Below are positions 1 to 8,334 of a stretch of 64,000 nt of DNA, piece after piece. The notes beneath the pieces are model-generated. The model did no database searches. It saw only the letters and a program-made list of their open reading frames with translations, and was not told the origin of the DNA. Numbering within the stretch: the first letter of the stretch is position 1; each line of letters starts with the position of its first letter. The position numbers and the translations under genes were made by a program. Source of the DNA: COMBO-56-21 sp038852315. Lineage in GTDB: Archaea > Thermoplasmatota > Thermoplasmata > UBA10834. Location of the stretch: positions 77,607-141,606 of the forward strand of contig JAWCKF010000002.1 in the NCBI GenBank assembly GCA_038852315.1, in the 5' to 3' direction.

Positions 1-110
1 TTATCAACATTGAAGGTATCCCTCTGGCCGGGGAGTCCAGTGCACCTCGGCCCCTGCCACTGGCAGCGTCCGGCCCGGGGGATGCGAATCTGAGGGACGC
101 CGGTGACATC

Positions 111-1268
111 ATGAGGAAACTTTCGGAGATTGAGAAGGACCTCGATGCCTGTTTACAGTGCGGATACTGCAGGGCGACTTGTCCGGTCTGCGGACAGATA
201 GGTTGGGAGTCGGCATCTCCCAGGGGTAAGGTCTACTACCTCAAGCAGATGGCTCACAGGACGCCTGTTGACCGGATACTTCGGAGGACCCCGAAGATCA
301 GCGACAAGCTCGTCGAAAGGATTTTTCAGTGCACATCCTGCGCCGCGTGCGAGGAGAACTGCCATGTAGAGATAGACTTCGCGCACATGTGGGAGGAGGT
401 CAAGGAGTGGCTCATAGAGCAGGGCTACGGACCCATGGAGGCGCACAGGAAGATCAGGGAGAAGATCGTCTCCAAGCGTAACCCTTACGACGAGCCCAAG
501 GAGAAGCGGGCTGCTTGGCTGCCGCCTGACATCAAGCTCTCCCCCGATCCCGAGGTCGTGTTCTTCACCGGTTGTACAGAGGCTTACAGGATGCAGCCGC
601 TCGCGGCCGCGACCGCCAGGCTGCTGGCCAAGGCAGGCGTGAAGTTCAACATACTTGGAGAGGAGGAGTGGTGCTGTGGCTCCCCCCTGTTGAGGACGGG
701 CCAGAGGGGCGTGGTGAGGGACGAGCTGGCCGAACACAACGTGCGGGAGATGGAAAGGCGCGGCTGGAAGGCAATGGTCACTGCCTGCGCTGGCTGCTAC
801 AACACGATGAAGAACGACTATCCGAAGCTCGTGGGAAACCCGTCGTTCAAGATCTACCACGTGTCGGAATACTTGGAGAAGTTGATTAAGGAGGGCAGGT
901 TGAAGTTCACCAAGGAGTTCAAGAAGAAGGTCTTCTACCATGACCCGTGCCATCTCGGCAGGCACGCGAAGGTCTACGAAGCACCGAGGAACGTGCTGAA
1001 GGCCATCCCTGGCCTGACGCTGCTCGAGACCAAACATGAGCGCGAGGACTCGCACTGCTGCGGTGCGGGAGGAGGTTTCAAGTCGGCCTTCAACGAGATG
1101 GCTGAGAGCATCGCAGCCGAGCGCGTCAAAGAGGCCGTAGACGCTGGCGCGGAGGTTATCGTCACATCGTGCCCGTTCTGTCAAGTGAACCTCAACGCAG
1201 GCGCCAAGAGAGCCGGACTGGACATCAAGACCATGGATGTTGTTCAGGTCGCTTTGCAGGCGGTCTGA
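111..1268 (+). CDS. HdrD-like iron-sulfur oxidoreductase subunit
   Basis: A cytosolic electron-transfer protein of the HdrD/GlpC/LldE type (385 aa). Two ferredoxin-like [4Fe-4S] motifs are visible (C14, C17, C20, C24 and C74, C77, C80, C84). Two CCG domains follow, with WCCGS and CAGC in the first, and CHLGR, CCGAGGG and CPFC in the second. CCG domains bind the non-cubane clusters that reduce disulfides in heterodisulfide reductase. ATG 111 has a GGTGA ribosome site at 102-106. The same frame is open back to base 3, so an upstream extension or fusion cannot be excluded. It resembles the HdrD-like protein at 48686-49909. The neighbours do not reveal its substrate, so calling it heterodisulfide reductase would be inference. 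Confidence 0.85.
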   Translation: MRKLSEIEKDLDACLQCGYCRATCPVCGQIGWESASPRGKVYYLKQMAHRTPVDRILRRTPKISDKLVERIFQCTSCAACEENCHVEIDFAHMWEEVKEWLIEQGYGPMEAHRKIREKIVSKRNPYDEPKEKRAAWLPPDIKLSPDPEVVFFTGCTEAYRMQPLAAATARLLAKAGVKFNILGEEEWCCGSPLLRTGQRGVVRDELAEHNVREMERRGWKAMVTACAGCYNTMKNDYPKLVGNPSFKIYHVSEYLEKLIKEGRLKFTKEFKKKVFYHDPCHLGRHAKVYEAPRNVLKAIPGLTLLETKHEREDSHCCGAGGGFKSAFNEMAESIAAERVKEAVDAGAEVIVTSCPFCQVNLNAGAKRAGLDIKTMDVVQVALQAV

Positions 1269-1308
1269 GTCGAGGGAGTGTCTCCGAGCCCCCTCGCGGG
1301 CGGCCTTT

Positions 1309-2004
1309 TCACCTCCGTTCACCTGGGAACCTGCGAGATGCCGCCCCGCTGGTCAGCTCCCTGAGCGCACCCGAGCCGATCCATCGGGCACTTGCCGAGC
1401 GGCTAGTCTTGAGTCTGCTCGCCACCGACACGGCGCTCCTGTTCAGGCCCGGACTGCGCTTCCCGATCTGCCGGAGGGCCCAGTTGACCGCCTTTCGGAC
1501 GTAGTTCCTGTCGTCCACCGACTCCCGCTCTATGATCGGCAGGAACTGTTCGAACCGCGCGTCGTCCGCGGCCTTGTCGTGGACTGCCAAGGCGGCCATG
1601 AGAACGAACCCCGCGCGCTTCACGAACTCCTCCTTCCTCGCGCTCCACTCGACCGCTTTCGCATAGGCGAAGGGCGTCTTGTCGAAGAGGTTGCTGCAGA
1701 CCTGGTCCGTGACGTCCCAGGAGTCGAGATCGCGCACCCAGCGCTCCATCTGCCGGTCGGTCACCAGCTCGGGCTCGTCCACGAACGCCGCAAGTATCCT
1801 GGCCTCTTGAATGCCAGTGGCCCAGAGCCCCTCCGCGAGCGCGTGATCATCTCCGAGGCGCTTAGCAATCTGCCTGAGATCCTTCCCGCTCACGCCCAGT
1901 GTCCCCCGGGGGTTGATGCCGAACCTGGCCATGCCCTCGACTTTCTGGGGGTCGGCCCTTCCCGTCAGCTCCCTGACCACCTGGGCGACGCTCGTGCCGG
2001 ACAA
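1309..2004 (-). CDS. AlkD-like DNA alkylation repair protein
   Basis: Predicted HEAT-repeat DNA glycosylase of the AlkC/AlkD family (COG4912-type), which removes N3/N7-alkylated purines. Over 231 aa the family start is recognisable (MARFGI at residues 25-30), as is the W-x3-D pair (W96, D100) and a later Trp (W175, in KAVNWALRQIG). These match the three residues known to line the AlkD active site. The start is a TTG directly abutting the TGA of the Lrp gene upstream, so the two are probably cotranscribed. The C-terminal 45 residues are Arg/Ser-rich and poorly conserved-looking. The 3' end converges on the HdrD-like gene with a 40-bp gap. Confidence 0.82.
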   Translation of the reverse strand: MSGTSVAQVVRELTGRADPQKVEGMARFGINPRGTLGVSGKDLRQIAKRLGDDHALAEGLWATGIQEARILAAFVDEPELVTDRQMERWVRDLDSWDVTDQVCSNLFDKTPFAYAKAVEWSARKEEFVKRAGFVLMAALAVHDKAADDARFEQFLPIIERESVDDRNYVRKAVNWALRQIGKRSPGLNRSAVSVASRLKTSRSASARWIGSGALRELTSGAASRRFPGERR

Positions 2005-2523
2005 TCAGATACCCGTCCAGGGCACGCCCTTGTGGGCGCTCATGACGATCTGCGTATCAGTCTCCTTGATCCCTTCGATCTTGAGGAAGGTGTCTATGAA
2101 CTCCTGCAGCTCGGTCATGCCGACGAAGAGCGCGACCACGAGCAGGTCATACTCGCCGGTAACTCGATAGACAGCCACCACCCTGTTGTGGTTCGTTACA
2201 TGCCTCACGACCTCGTCGAGCTTGTCAGTGACCGTCTTCACATGGATGTAGGCCTTGACGGTGTTCTCGATCAGCCTGTAGTCGATGTGTATCGAGAAGC
2301 GCATTATGATGCCTTTTTCTATGAGCGCCCTTATCCTGCGCCTGACGGTGGCCTCAGTCACGCCGAGCTTCTTGGCGATCTCCGAGTTGCTCATCCTCGC
2401 GTTGTCCCGGAGCTCGCAAAGTATCCTTATGTCGGTCTTGTCGATGGGCAGCATCTTCAGGTCGAGGCCCTTCCACCTCTCCATCAGCTCGCACGGCGAC
2501 TCCTTCGCGTTTTCCGCTGGCAT
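2005..2523 (-). CDS. Lrp/AsnC-family transcriptional regulator
   Basis: DNA-binding regulator with an N-terminal winged HTH (IDKTDIRILCELRDNARMS, then EIAKKLGVTEATVRRRI) and a C-terminal RAM/ACT-like ligand-binding domain (YIHVKTVTDKLDEV ... YRVTGEYDLLVVALF). I start it at ATG 2523 (172 aa), with GGTG about 5 nt upstream. A longer reading to 2616 adds an unlikely Arg/His-rich leader, and a shorter start at MLPIDKTDIRIL is also possible. The family senses amino acids or related metabolites, but no ligand can be deduced. The AlkD-like gene follows with no gap. Upstream is a short divergent-free gap before uppS. Confidence 0.88.
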   Translation of the reverse strand: MPAENAKESPCELMERWKGLDLKMLPIDKTDIRILCELRDNARMSNSEIAKKLGVTEATVRRRIRALIEKGIIMRFSIHIDYRLIENTVKAYIHVKTVTDKLDEVVRHVTNHNRVVAVYRVTGEYDLLVVALFVGMTELQEFIDTFLKIEGIKETDTQIVMSAHKGVPWTGI

Positions 2524-2661
2524 CCGAACACCGCCGCGTGAATGGGCAACGCGTACTTGAATGTCACGGATTCCACAACGAGAATGGGCATTTTTGGGCC
2601 GATTTCGATGTCTCACCGTGAACAGATGACGATTGGATGCATCCTCAATGTCGAAAAGTGG

Positions 2662-3444
2662 TCATGTGCCGAACCTGCGCTGCCTGAGCTGGTATGACCT
2701 GACAGCCCGCAGGAAGTCGATCTTCCTGAACCCGGGCCAGTAGATGTCCGAGAAGTAGAGTTCCGAGTAGGCCAGCTGCCAGAGCAGGAAGTTCGATATC
2801 CTCTCCTCGCCCGACGTCCTGAGTATCAGGTCCGGATCGGGCATATCCTTGGTGTACAGGAACTCGGCGAACTTCTTCTCGTCGATGTCCTCGATGTCGA
2901 GCTTGCCCTCCTTGACGGCCTCGGCGACCTTTCTGATGGCCTGCAGGATCTCCTCCCGACCGCCATAGCCGACGGCGAGGTTGAAGAAGTACTGGTCGTA
3001 ACCTTCGGTCCTCCTCTCAGCGTACTCTATGGCCTCGCGCAGGTCCTCTGGAAGCAGCTCCCTCTGCCCGAGCACGCGCACCCTTATCTTGTGCTTGTGC
3101 ACCCTGGGCTCATCCCCCAGGCGCCTGAAGTTCTCGACGAACATCCGCATGAGGACGTCGACCTCCTCCTTGGGCCGGCCGACGTTCTCCGTGGAGAACG
3201 CGTAGACGGTCAGCATGCGGACGCCTATCTCCATGCACCACTCGAGCACGTCCTCCAGCTTCTGCCTGCCCTTGTCGTGCCCCTCTGACACCATCAGGCC
3301 GAAGTCTTTGGCATACCTCCTGTTGCCGTCCATTATTATAGCGACATGGTGCGGGACAGGGCGCGACAGCACCTCCTTCAGCAGCCGCTTCTCGTAAGTG
3401 CTGTATGCGGTCGACGAGATTGCCCTGGATATGTCGGAAGACAT
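2662..3444 (-). CDS. uppS: Polyprenyl diphosphate synthase (cis-prenyltransferase)
   Basis: Condenses isopentenyl diphosphate in cis to make the long polyprenyl (dolichyl-type) lipid carrier for glycans. The 260-aa length is normal for the family. The catalytic loop IIMDGNRRYAK places the metal-binding Asp at 39, with N41 and R42. FSTENVGRPKEEVD and the C-terminal DLILRTSGEERISNFLLWQ block are also family hallmarks, as is ELYFSDIYWPGF. ATG 3444 has GGAGG ten bases upstream, and a TATA element lies at 3474-3481. It follows the TiaS-like gene by 37 bp on the same strand. Confidence 0.95.
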   Translation of the reverse strand: MSSDISRAISSTAYSTYEKRLLKEVLSRPVPHHVAIIMDGNRRYAKDFGLMVSEGHDKGRQKLEDVLEWCMEIGVRMLTVYAFSTENVGRPKEEVDVLMRMFVENFRRLGDEPRVHKHKIRVRVLGQRELLPEDLREAIEYAERRTEGYDQYFFNLAVGYGGREEILQAIRKVAEAVKEGKLDIEDIDEKKFAEFLYTKDMPDPDLILRTSGEERISNFLLWQLAYSELYFSDIYWPGFRKIDFLRAVRSYQLRQRRFGT

Positions 3445-3473
3445 TGCTCAGTGCCCTCCAATGCGGGCGCGGC

Positions 3474-3481
3474 TCATAAAG
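3474..3481 (-). promoter_or_regulatory. TATA box of uppS
   Basis: On the minus strand this reads CTTTATGA, about 33 bp before the uppS ATG. It overlaps the end of the upstream TiaS-like gene, giving uppS its own promoter inside the cluster. Assigned by eye from position and composition. Confidence 0.45.
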
Positions 3482-4438
3482 CTATACGTGCCTGAAGTCC
3501 TCTGGGAGGCCTGCGCTGTACAGCCCCAGGTCGAAGCATCCTATCGCTGCCACGGCGCCGATGGCGCCGCGCCTGCCCGTCACCTCCACCAGCCGAACCC
3601 CGTGCTTCTCAGCGGCGTGTTCAGCATCGTGTATCGAAAGGATGGTCTCCTTCGCGTCGGCGCCGAACTTGACCAGTCCCCTGGGTATCTCGAGGCCTTC
3701 GAACACGGCCATGCACGTGTGTTCGGAATACGTGCCCTTAGACACGAACTCCTTCGCCCAGGACACGGCCGTCTCAACATCCTCGGGCCTCAAGGCGAAT
3801 GCCACGGCCGTTGATGCGCAGTTGGTGGTCTTCTGGGGGGCGTGAGGGTTCAGCTGGACTATCTTGTGTGAGAGGAAGGCTCCCACGGGCATCTCCCTGG
3901 CCATGCGCAGTCCGAGCACCCAAGTGGCGCCTTTCTCCCTCGTGTCAGTGTCGTCGACGGCTATCACGAGCCGCCTCATAGCCGGCGTGGTTATCCGTAT
4001 CTCGACCTTCCTTCCGCCACCCACCATAGTGTCGCCGAGGTACTCGACCTTCTCGACTCCATCGGCCTGGGGCAGGCAGGCGCCCACCCCCACGGAAGCC
4101 CCCGCGAGCCCCACCCATGTCGTCTCGACCTTGCCATCTCTGACGACGATCGACCTCAGCGCCTGTCCTCCGGTGTCCTTCGATGCTGGACCGAACCGCA
4201 CCTCTCCCTCCCCTATACGCGCATCCATTATGAGCGTGGTGCCCTGTACCTCCACGTGCTCGACCACGCCCCTGGCCCTCAGCCTGTTGACTGCGTCCCA
4301 CTCGACCGGGCCCTGGGCGCAGCACTCCTCGACGATCTTGGCCCTGCCCGCGCGCTCGTCGACCATTGTTATGAGGCGCTTGGAGAACAGCTGGCCGTGC
4401 CGCCTGCGTACCTCGCCAGGCGTGAGTACCTCCGCCAT
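3482..4438 (-). CDS. TiaS-like protein of the methanogenesis marker 11 type
   Basis: A 318-aa protein whose C-terminal half looks like the tRNA-Ile2 agmatinylcytidine synthetase fold: AVDDTDTREKGATW near residues 160-173, then FLSHKIVQLNP, TTNCASTAV and a late VTGRRGAIGAVAAIGC segment. It lacks the zinc ribbon and OB-fold of genuine TiaS and is much shorter. From memory, this pattern (DDTDT...GATW, SH.IVQL, NC..T) fits the family called methanogenesis marker protein 11. Its biochemical role is not known. The gene starts 6 bp after the metallo-hydrolase stop and precedes uppS. The N-terminal ~150 residues are unassigned. Family placement should be tested by profile search. Confidence 0.62.
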   Translation of the reverse strand: MAEVLTPGEVRRRHGQLFSKRLITMVDERAGRAKIVEECCAQGPVEWDAVNRLRARGVVEHVEVQGTTLIMDARIGEGEVRFGPASKDTGGQALRSIVVRDGKVETTWVGLAGASVGVGACLPQADGVEKVEYLGDTMVGGGRKVEIRITTPAMRRLVIAVDDTDTREKGATWVLGLRMAREMPVGAFLSHKIVQLNPHAPQKTTNCASTAVAFALRPEDVETAVSWAKEFVSKGTYSEHTCMAVFEGLEIPRGLVKFGADAKETILSIHDAEHAAEKHGVRLVEVTGRRGAIGAVAAIGCFDLGLYSAGLPEDFRHV

Positions 4439-4444
4439 GCTGCA

Positions 4445-5128
4445 TCAGACTTCCGTTGACTGCCCTGGCTCGAGTATGACGACCTTTGTCCGTGGTGACG
4501 ACTTCTTCACCAGTCTCTCGAACTCCCTGGGGTCCTGCTCGATCGGCGGCCATGTCCCATAGTGCATCGGAATCGCGACCTTTGGCTTGATGAGCGAGAC
4601 TGCGAGCGCAGCCTGCTTGGGGTCCATGGTGAAGAACCCCCCTATGGGCAGCAGTGCCGCGTCAGGCTCATACAGCTCTCCCACCAGCCGCATGTCGCCG
4701 AACACGGAGGTGTCGCCAGCATGATAGACCACCTTGCCCGAATCGATGACGAGGCCGACTGGCATGGCGGCGGAGAACTCCAGCCCAGGCGCCCCTATGC
4801 TCGATGAGTGGAACGCCGGCACCATCGTGATCGTCGTTTCTCTTATCTTCGCGGAGCCGCCCAGGTTGAAGCCGATGCCCTTCACACCACACCTCTCGAC
4901 GTAGTTCGACATCTCCACTATTGACGCTACCACTGCACCTGTGCGCCTAGCTATCTCCACAGCGTCGCCCAGGTGGTCGGAGTGCCCATGGGTCACACAA
5001 ACTATGTCACACCCCACCTTGTCGGGAGATATCGCCGCCTTCGGATTGCCCGTGAGAAACGGGTCGACGAGAATCCTGTCCCTGCCCTCTATCAAAAAGG
5101 CCGCATGGCCCAGCCAAGTGACCTTCAT
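4445..5128 (-). CDS. UPF0173-type metal-dependent hydrolase
   Basis: A metallo-beta-lactamase-fold hydrolase of the UPF0173/UlaG-like group. It opens with the family start MKVTWLGHAAFLIEG and carries the metal motif THGHSDHLGDA, AFHSSSI, YHAGDTSVF and a C-terminal PMHYGTWPP with the last His ligand. Length (227 aa) is typical. Two adjacent ATGs (5131 and 5128) are possible, and a longer frame reaches 5149. I chose 5128 because family members start with MK-[VI]-TWLGH. Substrate is unknown. The TiaS-like gene follows by 6 bp, suggesting cotranscription. Confidence 0.88.
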   Translation of the reverse strand: MKVTWLGHAAFLIEGRDRILVDPFLTGNPKAAISPDKVGCDIVCVTHGHSDHLGDAVEIARRTGAVVASIVEMSNYVERCGVKGIGFNLGGSAKIRETTITMVPAFHSSSIGAPGLEFSAAMPVGLVIDSGKVVYHAGDTSVFGDMRLVGELYEPDAALLPIGGFFTMDPKQAALAVSLIKPKVAIPMHYGTWPPIEQDPREFERLVKKSSPRTKVVILEPGQSTEV

Positions 5129-5186
5129 CATGACCACTCGGGGACTCAAAACGTCGGAATGCTATTTCTGTGTTTGGAGCGCACGC

Positions 5187-6038
5187 TCACAGTTCGCGCA
5201 TGAGGTATCTTGCCGGTACGTCGGATAGGTTAAGCGCCTTCAGGCCATCGGAATCGTAGACCATCAGGCCTCCCTTGATGCCCACGAGACGACCCTTGTG
5301 CTTTCCCCACGATTCCCGGAGCCGAGGTACCTCCTTGAGCGGCTGTTCGATGGGATAGTCCGTGAGCCACCGCAGCGGCTCGACCTCCAGGTGATACATC
5401 TCGCCGATGGTTCTCCTCAAACCCTCAAACCTGCCCTCGATTCCAGCCACGTCAACCTTGTGGGCCAGATTGCGAAGGACTATCCCCTGCCTGACATACT
5501 GCGGTATCCCGAGGCGCGATGAGACGCTCTTCTCGACCTCACGAGCCTTCTTCCGTGAGGGCAGTTTGCCGATGATGAAGAACGCATCAGCCCCCTGTTC
5601 GATCAATCTTTGCTCAACCCTCCTTGTCGAGCTCATCCCCACCTTCATGCGGGTGTCGTAGAACGCTATGTATATCACGTGTTCCCGCCTGCAGAACTCG
5701 ATGTCGCACACCTCGCCTTCGCACCTGGGCTCGAACACGCAGTCCTGATAGGGAAGAAAGACCTCCCTGGAGCAGCCTTGGCACTGGTGGAACCGGTCAA
5801 CGACGGCCTTCGCCGGGCAGGGGATGTACTTGCCATCCCCGTCGAAGTATCCGACGCAGGTCTTACGCCTGCTCACGGAGAAGTCGACCCTCTCAAGATC
5901 GAACGACGATACGGACCCATCTCTGAGGTCGTAGCACGTCAGCTCTGGCCTGAACCCATCCCACGAGAACTCGAGCGCGTGCAGAGGGTAGTCCTCCTCG
6001 CTCTCCCCTACCAGCGTCTGATCGTCCCGTGCTAGCAT
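5187..6038 (-). CDS. DUF2797 family protein
   Basis: A 283-aa protein matching DUF2797: a Cys-rich N-terminal half (KTCVGYFDGDGKYIPCPAK, CQGCSREVF and FCRREHVIYIAF), then a segment resembling the GIY-YIG nuclease core (MKVGMSSTRRVEQRLIEQGA). It ends with the characteristic GIKGGLMVYDSDGLKALNLS. Function is unknown in the family. ATG 6038 is preferred over a TTG at 6059 because a TATA element at 6064-6070 puts the transcript start at about 6040, i.e. a leaderless mRNA. The gene lies 37 bp downstream of kptA on the same strand. Confidence 0.8.
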   Translation of the reverse strand: MLARDDQTLVGESEEDYPLHALEFSWDGFRPELTCYDLRDGSVSSFDLERVDFSVSRRKTCVGYFDGDGKYIPCPAKAVVDRFHQCQGCSREVFLPYQDCVFEPRCEGEVCDIEFCRREHVIYIAFYDTRMKVGMSSTRRVEQRLIEQGADAFFIIGKLPSRKKAREVEKSVSSRLGIPQYVRQGIVLRNLAHKVDVAGIEGRFEGLRRTIGEMYHLEVEPLRWLTDYPIEQPLKEVPRLRESWGKHKGRLVGIKGGLMVYDSDGLKALNLSDVPARYLMREL

Positions 6039-6063
6039 TGCGGACGAGTAGTCCGCCAATGGA

Positions 6064-6070
6064 CTATTAA
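6064..6070 (-). promoter_or_regulatory. TATA box, DUF2797 gene
   Basis: Minus-strand CTTAATAG-like element 26-30 bp before ATG 6038. The spacing predicts a leaderless transcript and argues against the upstream TTG start. Confidence 0.45.
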
Positions 6071-6096
6071 GGATTTAGCCGTAGAGGGCTCGAAAT

Positions 6097-6846
6097 CTAC
6101 TCTGGCCCGTCCGCGGGACGGCTGTCGTCCGAAGGCGCCTCATCGAGCGCTCGGTCGCTCTTCTCACCGGCCTCGCGCTTAGGAGGCTTGTCCCAAGGGA
6201 ATTCGGACAGGTCCACGTCTATCCTCTTCAGGTATTTCGGAGGTATGTCCGTGGCGAGATAAACCGTCTTCCCGGCCTTCTGGATCATTATGCCGTCCTC
6301 GGTCGCGCCCTTGGCGTCGACCTCGAGGATGACCGGCTTGTCCGTCCTCACACGGCCAGCGTTCACCGCGTCGCCGATGCCCTTGCTCAGGTGTACCATG
6401 CGCCTGTCCGACGGCTTCAGTCCGACCTCGAGTACGATGTCCACCTCCTCCTCGGTCGTGGGGTAGTACAGCTTGTCAGGGGCAAGGCCCGATGGATGGT
6501 CCAACTCCACCTCGAACGAGTGCGCGTAGGTCGCCCTTATCATCCCGTCGCGGTACTCGTACCTACCCTTGCTGTCGGTCTCGATTATCGCGATGATGTG
6601 GTGGGGGCGAAGCCAGTGATACCGTCGCTGCTTCCTCTGCAGCGCGCTCACGAACGCCCTCAGATCCACGAACCCGTGCCTGTCCATCTTCAGGTCGAAT
6701 CTCTCGGGGAAATGCCTCAGGACGCCCGCCATGGTCCTGCTCAGCCTATCCAACTCCTCCTCGCTCATGAGAAACCTGCCCTCGTCGCCACAGACGGGGC
6801 ACAGCTCGGCTCTGAAATAGCCGTGCTGCTTGCACTCCTTAAGCAT
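6097..6846 (-). CDS. kptA: RNA 2'-phosphotransferase (KptA/Tpt1)
   Basis: NAD-dependent enzyme that removes the 2'-phosphate left by tRNA splicing ligation. An N-terminal zinc ribbon (CKQHGYFRAELCPVC) precedes the Tpt1 domain: LSRTMAGVLRHFPERFDL, HGFVDLRAFV, the IRATYAHSF catalytic strand, LYYPTTEE, MVHLSKGIGDA and the VILEVDAKGA core. The ~50 C-terminal residues are charged and probably disordered. ATG 6846 (249 aa) is chosen. A GTG at 6864 is possible, but a TATA element at 6881-6888 places the transcript start near 6858, inside that longer form. Archaeal members with zinc ribbons are common. Confidence 0.9.
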   Translation of the reverse strand: MLKECKQHGYFRAELCPVCGDEGRFLMSEEELDRLSRTMAGVLRHFPERFDLKMDRHGFVDLRAFVSALQRKQRRYHWLRPHHIIAIIETDSKGRYEYRDGMIRATYAHSFEVELDHPSGLAPDKLYYPTTEEEVDIVLEVGLKPSDRRMVHLSKGIGDAVNAGRVRTDKPVILEVDAKGATEDGIMIQKAGKTVYLATDIPPKYLKRIDVDLSEFPWDKPPKREAGEKSDRALDEAPSDDSRPADGPE

Positions 6847-6983
6847 GCCAAGACCCGGTCTCACGGTTATGCCTGAACCTCATAAAAGCTTTCCCATCCG
6901 GCCAGACTGAGATGGCCCGACAAGGGGACGGCAGGTGTGAGAGTGCTTTGTGGAAGGGGTTTGACGCCCGACGGCCCTGATGC

Positions 6984-8300
6984 TCAGGCGCTCGGAACCT
7001 CGCTCTCAACCTTCGGTGGGCCCGTGACCCAGGCCAACATGAAGGCCACGAGCGAGCCGACTGCAGTCGCTATGAACACCCATTCGAAGCCGCCCTTGAT
7101 GATCCCAGGCATCAGGCCACCGATGACGCCGCCCACCGCGTAGGATGTGAACACGATGCCGTAGTTGTTGCCGAAGTACTTGTTGCCGAAGTACTCGGAG
7201 GTCGTCGGCGGGAACAGCGCAAAGTTGCCGCCGAAGCAGAATCCGACCAGGGAGACCAGCGCCGTGAGGCCCAGGAAGGCAAGGACCTCGTCCGTCGGCT
7301 TGCTCAGAATGAAGCCGGCCGCGGAGAACAGTATCACCGCCTGAGTGAGGAACATGACTTTCATCGCCTTCGTCCTCCCTATCCTGTCTGAGATGAACCC
7401 CCAGGCGATCCTGCCGGCTCCGTTGAAGACCGCGAGTATGCCCGTCATTGTCGCTACCTGGCCCGTGACCATGACGTTATCAGTGGCAGGGTTGAAACCT
7501 GGGTGCTTGGCGGCGAAGATGTCCTCCAGGTTCTGAGCCACGTTCGAGACGTTCCCTATCATCATAAGTCCACATGTGGCAGACAGGACAAACATCGTCC
7601 AGAGCAGGATGAAGCTCCTGGTCTTGACCATCTCTCCTGGCCTGAACTGCTTCTTGGCGATGCTGCCCGCGCCCTCCTTCGGGGGCGTCCACCCGAGGGG
7701 GCAGTAACCAGCGGGCGGGTCTGTCAGGAACAGTGCTCCGATGGCAACCATGAACAGGAAGATGATTCCCAGGTAGAGGTATGCTGCGCTGAGCCCCTCA
7801 GCCGGACTGGCCGCCTGGTCAATGATGTACTGCGCCACCTGAGCGAAGATGAAAGTCCCCGCACCGAACCCCGCGACCGAGATGCCGCTCACAAGCCCCT
7901 TCTTGTCTGGGAACCACTTTATGCAGCACGACAACGGGCAGCTGTAGCCGATGCCGACGCCCATGCCCAGCACGGCATAGGACAGATACATCATCGGCAT
8001 GCTGTCGTTGAACTGCCACGACATCAGGTAGCCGGCCGCGTAGACCACACCCGACAGGATGGCTATGTCCCTCGGCCCCCTCTTGTCCTGCATGCGCCCT
8101 CCCAACTGCACGGACAGGCCGAAGGCGGCCAGGCTCGTTGCGAAAATCCCGAGGACCTGCAACGATTTCGCGGGCTCCTCGAGCTGGGATGCCAGAGGCT
8201 TGTTGAACACCGACCAGGCGTATATGCATCCTAGGGCGAGCTGAACCAGCAACGCCCCGATCACTCTCGTCCATCTGTTCTGTTGCTTCTCCTGAGCCAT
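6984..8300 (-). CDS. MFS transporter, oxalate/formate antiporter (OFA) family
   Basis: A 438-aa, roughly 12-helix membrane carrier of the OFA group. The start RWTRVIGALLVQLALGCIYAW, the loop GGRMQDKRGPRDIAIL and the second-half GRIAWGFISDRIGRTKAM are typical. Known members exchange oxalate, formate or related carboxylates, but substrate cannot be read from sequence. ATG 8300 has GGGAGAGG seven bases upstream. It lies 34 bp after the carbonic anhydrase gene and downstream of acetyl-CoA synthetase. Formate, acetate or another small acid is therefore a reasonable guess, and formate would feed the nearby formate-THF ligase. That link is inference. Confidence 0.88.
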   Translation of the reverse strand: MAQEKQQNRWTRVIGALLVQLALGCIYAWSVFNKPLASQLEEPAKSLQVLGIFATSLAAFGLSVQLGGRMQDKRGPRDIAILSGVVYAAGYLMSWQFNDSMPMMYLSYAVLGMGVGIGYSCPLSCCIKWFPDKKGLVSGISVAGFGAGTFIFAQVAQYIIDQAASPAEGLSAAYLYLGIIFLFMVAIGALFLTDPPAGYCPLGWTPPKEGAGSIAKKQFRPGEMVKTRSFILLWTMFVLSATCGLMMIGNVSNVAQNLEDIFAAKHPGFNPATDNVMVTGQVATMTGILAVFNGAGRIAWGFISDRIGRTKAMKVMFLTQAVILFSAAGFILSKPTDEVLAFLGLTALVSLVGFCFGGNFALFPPTTSEYFGNKYFGNNYGIVFTSYAVGGVIGGLMPGIIKGGFEWVFIATAVGSLVAFMLAWVTGPPKVESEVPSA

Positions 8301-8334
8301 GTTTTCCCTCTCCCTGTCTTCAGCGTGCTGCCTG

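Noticed and set aside
153..1322. 389-aa minus-strand open frame
   Set aside because: Shadow of the HdrD-like gene. Lacks any domain and has low-complexity composition.
1237..2541. 434-aa plus-strand open frame
   Set aside because: Antisense to the AlkD-like and Lrp genes. No motif, and both real genes have family signatures.
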